Shown here: positions 58,707 to 64,000 of the stretch, piece by piece
Layout of the letters: each line of letters begins with the position of its first letter
Position numbering within the stretch: position 1 is the stretch's first letter
Assembly (NCBI GenBank): GCA_964479535.1
Contig: CAYZMM010000020.1
Location: forward strand, 31,903 to 95,902
Length of the DNA: 64,000 bases
Origin: S015-6 sp964479535
GTDB taxonomy: Bacteria > Desulfobacterota > DSWW01
Reading direction: 5' to 3'
Notes under the pieces: generated by a model
Database searches by the model: none
Seen by the model: only the letters and a program-made list of their open reading frames with translations
Told to the model about the DNA's origin: nothing
Translations under genes and position numbers: made by a program

Positions 58707-61142
58707 ATGGCTCCTCCTTCCGAACCCCCTCCCGCCTGCAGGCTCTGCGGACTGCCGGTCCGCGGGCGCCGAGACGGGTTCTGCTGCATCGGCTGCTCCC
58801 ACGTCTTCGAGATCCTCAAAGAGATGCTCGGCACCCCGAACCCGGAGGAGATGCGGGCTCACCCCTTCTTCCGTCGGATGCAGGCACAGGGCATCATCCC
58901 CTCCGCGGCCGCCGATCTTTCCCGAATCGATACGGAACCGCAGGGAGAGAGGCCGGTCCAGGCGGGAGAGGCGTCCGATGAGCGCGTGCTGAAGGTGACC
59001 GGCATGTGGTGCCCCTCCTGCTCGTGGGTCATCGAGCGGACCCTGACGAGGCAGGAGGGCGTCGTGGAAGCGACCGCGTCTTTTGCCTCGGATCGGGTCA
59101 GGATCTCCTACCTTCCGAGACTCGTGGGGCCTGCCGACCTCGCGCGGGTGATTCGGGAACTGGGCTATCAGGTGGAGGAGACGGAAGGAGAGCAGGGGCG
59201 GGAAAGGGCGCTGCGCAGGGAGCTGATCCGGCTGGGGGTCGCCGTCTTCCTCACCGTGAACGTGATGATGATCTCTTTCGGCCTCTACCAGGGCTTTCTC
59301 ACCGAGCTGTCCGATGCCGGCGTCCGGATGATGGGCGTGCCGATCTTCCTGATGAGCACGGTCGTGGTCTTCTACTGTGGTTACCCGGTCCTGGAGCGGG
59401 CCCTGCGCGCGGCCCGGGCCGGCGGTTTCGTGATGGAGACCCTGATCGGCCTGGGGGCCCTGTCCGCCTATGGCCTGAGTGTGTATCAGCTCCTTCGCGG
59501 CAGTCTGCACATGTACTTCGACACGGCGAGCATGCTCGTCACCCTCATCCTGCTCGGCAAGTACCTGGAGGCGCGGATCCGGCACCGGGCGACCCTGGGG
59601 GTGGAGGAGATCTACGGACTGCTTCCCGGCAAGGCCCGGGTCGAGACCGAGGCGGGTGAGCGGTACGCCTCGATCGAGGCGGTGGCGAAGGGGGACGTCG
59701 TGCGGGCCGTGGAAGAGGAGCAGATCCCGGTGGACGGGATCGTCCTTTCCGGAGAGGGGCGGGTCGATGAGTCCCGGCTGACGGGTGAGTCGCGGCTACG
59801 CACCAAGGGGGCGGGCGACGGCGTACTCGGAGCCAGCCTGCTCGAATCCGGTGAGCTGCGGATACGGGCGACCGGTGTGGGGCCGTCGAGCGCGGTGGGG
59901 AGGATGATTTCCCTGATGGAAGAAGCCCTGGTAAAGAAGAACCCGGCCGAGCGACTGACCGACCGCATCATGGCCGTGTTCGGGCCGGCGGTCATCCTGG
60001 TCGCCCTGGCCACGGGGGCCGTCCTGACCGCTTGGGGACACCCCATGGAGGAGGCGATGGTCCGGATGATCACGGTTCTGGTGATCGCCTGCCCCTGTGC
60101 CCTGGGGATCGCGATCCCGCTGGCACGGGTGGCGGCCATGGGCAGGGCGCGGCGGGAGGGTATTCTGGTCGTGAACGGGGATGCCCTGGAGGCCGCCTGC
60201 AGGCTCTCGGTCCTGGTGGTCGACAAGACGGGCACTGCGACGTGGGGCAGGTATCAGGTGATTGCGGCGGAACACGGGTATGAGGATGCCGGACCGGAAG
60301 CCCTCGGTCTGGCCGCCGCCATGGAAGCGGGCTCGGACCATCCGGTGGCCCGCGCGATCCGGTGGCACGCGGCCTCGGTGGGTGCGGAGGTGAAAGGGAA
60401 TGTCGAGGCCGCAGAACTCGCTGGCCTCGGAATGAAGGGCACCTTTGACGGGGAGGATGTCCTGGTCGGAAACCAGGCCCTCCTGGCGTCTGAAGGCATC
60501 GACCTCGCCGCGTCCTGGAAGGAGGCGGCTGCCCGCGGATCGGACCGCGGCGAGACGGTCATCTTTGTCGCGAGGGGAGGCAGGGCGATCGGCAGGATCC
60601 GGCTCGGGGATTCACTTCGCCGGGACATGCCCGGGACCGTGGCGGCCCTGCAGGCGAAAGGAATCGAGGTGCATCTCGTCTCGGGCGACACCGACCGGGC
60701 CACCGGACACGTGGCCGAACTGCTGGGCGTGGACCGTTTCAAGGGAGGGGTCCTCCCGGAGGAGAAGGTAGTCTGGGTGACCGCTCTGCAGGGTGAGGGC
60801 CACAAGGTCGGGATGGTGGGCGACGGGGCGAACGATGCAGCGGCACTCGCCGTCGCCGACGTGGGTTTTGCAACCGGGGATGCCCTGAGCGTGACCAAGC
60901 ACGCATCGGGCATCACGATCCTCGCCTTTTCGGGTGAACGGCTCCTTTCGGCCATGGACCTTTCCCGGGTGGCGTCGAGGACCGTGTTCACGAACCTCTT
61001 GCTGGCCCTCTCCTACAACGTGGTCGCCCTTCCGGTCGCCCTGGCCGGCCTGGTCAATCCGGTGGTCGCCGTCACGGCCATGCTGCTTTCCAGTCTCACC
61101 GTGGTCGGCAACTCCTCGAGGATCGCCGGGAAGGGCAAGTGA
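58707..61142 (+). CDS. ccoI: Copper-translocating P1B-type ATPase (CcoI/FixI-like)
   Basis: 811 residues. The N-terminus has a Cys-rich metal-binding segment (CRLCGLPVRG, FCCIGC) and an HMA domain with GMWCPSCSW. The transport motif is IACPCALGIAIP, the phosphorylation site VVDKTGTATWG, the nucleotide domain has GSDHPVARAI, and the hinge MVGDGANDAAALA. TGES of the actuator is in SRLTGESRL. FixI/CcoI proteins supply copper for the cbb3 CuB site, which fits its place at the end of the oxidase operon. Confidence 0.93.
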   Translation: MAPPSEPPPACRLCGLPVRGRRDGFCCIGCSHVFEILKEMLGTPNPEEMRAHPFFRRMQAQGIIPSAAADLSRIDTEPQGERPVQAGEASDERVLKVTGMWCPSCSWVIERTLTRQEGVVEATASFASDRVRISYLPRLVGPADLARVIRELGYQVEETEGEQGRERALRRELIRLGVAVFLTVNVMMISFGLYQGFLTELSDAGVRMMGVPIFLMSTVVVFYCGYPVLERALRAARAGGFVMETLIGLGALSAYGLSVYQLLRGSLHMYFDTASMLVTLILLGKYLEARIRHRATLGVEEIYGLLPGKARVETEAGERYASIEAVAKGDVVRAVEEEQIPVDGIVLSGEGRVDESRLTGESRLRTKGAGDGVLGASLLESGELRIRATGVGPSSAVGRMISLMEEALVKKNPAERLTDRIMAVFGPAVILVALATGAVLTAWGHPMEEAMVRMITVLVIACPCALGIAIPLARVAAMGRARREGILVVNGDALEAACRLSVLVVDKTGTATWGRYQVIAAEHGYEDAGPEALGLAAAMEAGSDHPVARAIRWHAASVGAEVKGNVEAAELAGLGMKGTFDGEDVLVGNQALLASEGIDLAASWKEAAARGSDRGETVIFVARGGRAIGRIRLGDSLRRDMPGTVAALQAKGIEVHLVSGDTDRATGHVAELLGVDRFKGGVLPEEKVVWVTALQGEGHKVGMVGDGANDAAALAVADVGFATGDALSVTKHASGITILAFSGERLLSAMDLSRVASRTVFTNLLLALSYNVVALPVALAGLVNPVVAVTAMLLSSLTVVGNSSRIAGKGK

Positions 61143-61169
61143 TCCCCTTCACCGACAGGAGAGGATCTG

Positions 61170-61583
61170 CTACTTCTTTTCCGTCGGCAATTCGTCCCCG
61201 GACCATTCCTTCCAGCCTCCCTCGAGCGCATAGACCTTTTCATACCCCATCCCCATCAGTTTCCGTGCCACACGGGCACTCGTGCCTTCGTTCGTTCACG
61301 AGCAGTAGAAGACCAGCGTCTTCTCCTTCGGATACTTCTGCGCCCACTCTTCCAACGCCTGCGGATCCTCCCGCACGGCCCCTTTGATCTTCGCGGAGCT
61401 GTCGGCCCAAGAACCTCCCGAACGCACGTCCACAACCACCAGATCCGGTTCGCCCAATCTCCCTTCGAGAGCCTCCTTCGTCATCCTAGGGGCCTCTCCC
61501 CCCCCGGTCGCCGTCTTCAAGATCGCGGCGGCGACCAGCGCAGCCACGCCCAAGACCAGGAACCAGGCAGATCGTTTCTTCAT
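61170..61583 (-). CDS. Predicted selenocysteine-containing rhodanese, membrane-anchored
   Basis: 137 residues if the in-frame UGA at 61296-61298 is read as selenocysteine; otherwise a truncated 95-residue product. ATG 61583 has GGGAGACG upstream. A signal or anchor (AWFLVLGVAALVAAAILKTA) leads to one rhodanese domain: DLVVVDVRSGGSWADSSAKI, then KTLVFYCS-U-TNEGTSARVARK, then GMGYEKVYALEGGWKEW and the stop TAG at 61170-61172. In ordinary homologues the UGA position is the second Cys of the YCxC loop. Homology continues unbroken past the UGA, which argues against a dead gene. A hairpin suited to a bacterial SECIS follows. The selenoprotein reading is inference; the frame and motif are seen. Confidence 0.8.
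61265..61295 (-). promoter_or_regulatory. Candidate bacterial SECIS element
   Basis: In the mRNA, immediately after the UGA, the sequence can fold as GUGCC-CGUGU-GGCAC (61265-61279), 5-bp stem and 5-nt loop with G in the second loop position, about 20 nt from the UGA. These match the general bSECIS rules (small apical loop, early G, 16-37 nt distance). An alternative GGCA-CGAG-UGCC stem overlaps it. Confidence 0.55.
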
Positions 61584-61733
61584 GGTTCGTCTCCCTATTC
61601 TGTTTCGATCCCTTCCGTCAGTGTCTTTGATGAACCCCGCGAGCCATAGGATCCTTTCCCCCCGGGGGGGCTCGCCTTGACACGCCCGAGGCCCCGCTTC
61701 TATAGTTTTGCCTTCAGCGCCAGGAGGCGAACG

Positions 61734-62150
61734 ATGAAGGTCAAGGACTGGATGACCCCCGATCCCGTCATCCTCGAAGCGGACCAGCCGATCAGGGTCG
61801 CCGTCGAGCAGCTGGTCGAGAACCACATCCGTCACATGCCCGTCATCCGGAACAGCGAACTCGTCGGAATCCTGACCGACCGGGACTTGAAAAGGGCGCT
61901 TCCTTCCGTGATCGCGGGGGCGAGTCCGGAGGAATACCGGGCCTTCATGGAAAGGACCCTGGTGTCCGAGGTCATGACGAAGAACCCCTTGACCTGCAAG
62001 CCGGACACGGACCTGCGTGACGCGGTCCGGATCTTTCTGGAAAGAAAATTCGGCGCGATTCCGGTGATCGAGAATGGGAGACTCGCGGCGATTCTGTGCC
62101 AGAGCGATGCTCTCAGGGCCCTCGCCAGCCTCCTGGAATCGGACGCTTGA
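61734..62150 (+). CDS. CBS-domain-pair protein
   Basis: 138 residues from ATG 61734, with AGGAGGCG upstream. It is two CBS repeats: VKDWMTPDPVILEADQPIRVAVEQLVENHIRHMPVI with GILTDRDLKRA, then VSEVMTKNPLTCKPDTDLRDAVRIFLERKFGAIPVI with AAILCQSDALRAL. Such stand-alone pairs bind adenosine nucleotides and modulate partners. It is divergent from the rhodanese gene across a 150-bp gap in which I see only a CCCCCCCGGGGGGGCTCG-like G/C run (about 61659-61674). Confidence 0.9.
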   Translation: MKVKDWMTPDPVILEADQPIRVAVEQLVENHIRHMPVIRNSELVGILTDRDLKRALPSVIAGASPEEYRAFMERTLVSEVMTKNPLTCKPDTDLRDAVRIFLERKFGAIPVIENGRLAAILCQSDALRALASLLESDA

Positions 62151-62216
62151 TCCTTGATTTCACCACCCGCCGTCCTGCCGCCGGGTGGTCGGAACCCTTG
62201 CTCCGGATGCGCCCCA

Positions 62217-63503
62217 ATGGAAAACCATCGGCTGGGAGACCTCGAAATCGTTCTCGATAAGTGGGGTTCCCGAGAGTATGCAAAGGTCAGTTATCCCCTG
62301 CGTTACGGACGCTACTGCGAGGTGATCGCACCGGAGGTGACCTGCCGGTTCGGCCTGAACGGGGATTTGAGATTTCTGCAGGGGCGGGGCCCCGATTGGC
62401 CCCATCCTGCCGAGTGGCTGAAGCGATCCGCAGGAGGGGACTGGGTCTACTACTCGGCGGGAGAGTACAGGGAGATTTTCGATCTTTTTGGCGAGTACTA
62501 CGTTCCGCGGCTATCCTACCGGAGCAACTGTATCTTTCGGAACGATCCCTTCGAGCAGGCTGCTGTGAAATCCGCCCTGCGGGCGTGGGAGACCGTGAGC
62601 GAGGGTCTGAAGCGATTCTTGGCGGGCCTACCTGGGGGGCCGCTCAAGGAGTTTGTCGCGAGGGTTTGCGACAAGGATCCTGCTGGACTTGCTCGGAGGG
62701 CGGAGGCCTTCCGCGAGATTGTCGGTGGCTGGGTCACGGTTCTGCCTCCGGATGCGCGACACGTGGACTACGATGTCATTCCGGTCGTGGTCGCTGACGG
62801 CTGCCTGTATCACTGTGCTTTCTGCGTCGTGAAGTCATCCCGGACCTTTCAACCCCGTAGCGAGGAAAACATCCTGTCTCAGCTCGAGGGGCTGCGGGCC
62901 TTCTACGGGCCGGATCTGGGCAACTACCGTTCCGTCTTTCTGGCCCATCACGATGCCCTTGCTGCCGGCGGTGAGCAGATCGGGTTTGCAGCGCGCAACG
63001 CATACGAAAGGTTCGAACTGGAATCCTCCCACATGAAAGGCGGAGCGCGGCTCTTCCTGTTCGGAAGTGCGGACTCCCTGCTCTCTTCGAGGGAGGAGGT
63101 GTTCCGGACGATCTCAGGTCTGCCCTATCATACGTACGTCAATGTGGGGCTCGAGTCGGCCGAGCCCGAGACCCTCGAAGCGATCGGCAAGCCGATCACC
63201 TCGAGGCAGGTCGAGGAGGCCTTCGAGAGAATGCTGGAGATCAATCGGACATACCCGAACATCGAGGTTTCGGCCAACTTCGTCTTTGGTGAACATCTGC
63301 CGGCCGGGCATCTGCCTTCCCTGGTCTCGCTGACCCGGGAGAAGCTGGATCGGTATTGGGAAAAGGGTGGGCTCTATCTGTCTCCCCTGCTGAACGGGGC
63401 GACCCCGGATGGAAGCGAAAAGAGAGAGATCGTGCGGGAGTTCCAGGAGGTGAAGAGGCACGCCCGTCTTCCCGCTCATCTCTATCTCATTCAGAGGTTG
63501 TAG
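62217..63503 (+). CDS. Radical SAM protein, unknown specificity
   Basis: 428 residues from ATG 62217 (a TTG at 62154 would add 21 residues of low-complexity sequence). The [4Fe-4S]-SAM motif is DGCLYHCAFCVV (CX3CX2C, near residue 200). Further radical SAM barrel features are FLAHHDALAAG, YVNVGLESAEPETLEAIGKPIT and VSANFVFGEHLP. The N-terminal about 170 residues contain no motif I recognise. No accessory enzyme gene is nearby except the CBS protein. Codon and base use look slightly less GC-biased than upstream genes. Confidence 0.8.
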   Translation: MENHRLGDLEIVLDKWGSREYAKVSYPLRYGRYCEVIAPEVTCRFGLNGDLRFLQGRGPDWPHPAEWLKRSAGGDWVYYSAGEYREIFDLFGEYYVPRLSYRSNCIFRNDPFEQAAVKSALRAWETVSEGLKRFLAGLPGGPLKEFVARVCDKDPAGLARRAEAFREIVGGWVTVLPPDARHVDYDVIPVVVADGCLYHCAFCVVKSSRTFQPRSEENILSQLEGLRAFYGPDLGNYRSVFLAHHDALAAGGEQIGFAARNAYERFELESSHMKGGARLFLFGSADSLLSSREEVFRTISGLPYHTYVNVGLESAEPETLEAIGKPITSRQVEEAFERMLEINRTYPNIEVSANFVFGEHLPAGHLPSLVSLTREKLDRYWEKGGLYLSPLLNGATPDGSEKREIVREFQEVKRHARLPAHLYLIQRL

Positions 63504-63508
63504 AAAGA

Positions 63509-63829
63509 GGGAACATCCCCGGACATCTGAAGAACTTCTTTGACAGGAACGTGCCCCTCTTCGAACATGCCGAAGCAAGACCCATGAAGAGGATTCCGAA
63601 GCCGCGGCTCAAGGGGAAGAGGGCCATACTGGTGGTGAACTCTGCTTCCCCCTACCCGTACAATCTTCTCCCTTCTCAGAGCCGCGGGACGATCCGGGCG
63701 TTGAAGACCGTTCTGAAATCCGGCGGCATCAGGATCGAGAAGATCCTGAACGTCGCCGACGCCTACAACTTCGACAAGAAGAAAGAGAAGCCCTTCCAAA
63801 GGGCCCGCAACATCGCACGTTCCCTCTAA
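63509..63829 (+). pseudogene. Truncated flavodoxin-fold NAD(P)H-dependent oxidoreductase remnant
   Basis: A frame running directly off the radical SAM gene end encodes GNIPGHLKNFFDRNVPLFEH and LKGKRAILVVNSASPYPYN, the middle and C-terminal part of an NADPH-dependent FMN reductase/flavodoxin-like fold-2 protein, and stops at 63829. The N-terminal about 80 residues with the FMN phosphate loop are absent and there is no start codon with a ribosome site; the first useful ATG is internal (63584). It is most simply a deletion remnant. Confidence 0.65.
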
Positions 63830-64000
63830 CCCCCCGAATCGGCCCCGAATCGGCGAATCGGGTTGGCCCCGGCCGTCGAATCGGGTCGGACCCGGCCAAG
63901 CGCTTGAAAAGAAACAACAAAGGCACCTGAGCAGGCCCATTTTAATACTTAGGGTTCGCGAAAAAATAATTTCACATAATTTATGGCTAACTGTCTCATA
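63830..64000. other. Intergenic end region with short tandem repeat
   Basis: Two imperfect tandem copies of GAATCGGGTTGGCCCCGGCC occur at 63856-63898, preceded by two shorter CCGAATCGG units. From about 63940 the sequence turns strongly A/T-rich, unlike the rest of the window. No gene visible. Confidence 0.5.

Noticed and set aside
61296..61298. Reading the UGA as the true stop of the rhodanese gene
   Set aside because: Rhodanese homology continues without interruption downstream to a normal TAG, and a SECIS-like hairpin follows, so truncation is the less likely reading.
1..64000. tRNA, rRNA, CRISPR arrays, phage genes or intact transposases
   Set aside because: I saw no regularly spaced long repeats, no cloverleaf-like conserved tRNA blocks and no transposase or integrase motifs.

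Overview
The window is GC-rich bacterial chromosome carrying about 53 protein genes. I see no rRNA, tRNA, CRISPR array, phage or intact transposon. The gene content suggests a Gram-negative anaerobe or facultative microaerophile of the former Deltaproteobacteria (Desulfobacterota-like): a 2-hydroxyacyl-CoA dehydratase activase fusion, an acyl-CoA mutase operon, alternative complex III, cbb3 oxidase, Mrp antiporter, RND and TolC export systems, and a predicted selenoprotein. This placement is inference from gene content.

Left part (1-10.9 kb). A leftward operon reads TetR regulator, acyl-CoA synthetase, SDR dehydrogenase and an atypical methylmalonyl-CoA-mutase-type large subunit cut by the window edge, with a convincing promoter/operator at 4079-4126. 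Two overlapping lipoprotein genes follow, then a 1382-residue BadF/HgdB-type activase fusion, then an HD-GYP protein. Divergent from it at 11 kb is a hybrid histidine kinase with three receiver domains.

Middle part (13-42 kb). A TetR-headed operon encodes a complete exporter like E. coli YbhGFSR plus its own TolC-type channel. AddB/AddA helicase-nuclease genes follow; addA carries a long palindrome in frame and ends inside another repeat. Next come a leftward RND efflux operon (outer membrane factor, fusion protein, pump), an SCP2-like protein with an M24-fold protein lacking a metal ligand, hydrolases, a two-gene nucleotidyltransferase module, an MBL-fold hydrolase, a cupredoxin-like secreted protein and an AidB-type acyl-CoA dehydrogenase. 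A bidirectional terminator separates the last from a PsiE-like protein and a cytochrome b5/DUF2231 fusion.

Right part (42.4-61.1 kb). One continuous rightward bioenergetic cluster contains mrpABCDEFG (Na+/H+ antiporter), actBCDF and pentaheme actA (alternative complex III, quinol oxidation), ccoN, a fused ccoO/P-like diheme cytochrome, ccoS, two unknown small membrane proteins, actE and the copper ATPase ccoI. The cluster could encode a unit for quinol-to-oxygen electron transfer with linked cation exchange.

The last 3 kb hold what I regard as the best find: a leftward rhodanese whose reading frame crosses an in-frame UGA exactly at the active-site loop, with a bacterial-SECIS-like hairpin just downstream, so a predicted selenoprotein. 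After it come a CBS-domain protein, a radical SAM protein and a truncated flavodoxin-fold remnant.

Three short repeat families (ATTCCCGC/GCGGGAAT hairpins, ATTGCGAGG elements, and GACAAAG/GGCAAAG heptamer tracts) recur together between genes, inside operons and inside the 3' ends of genes.
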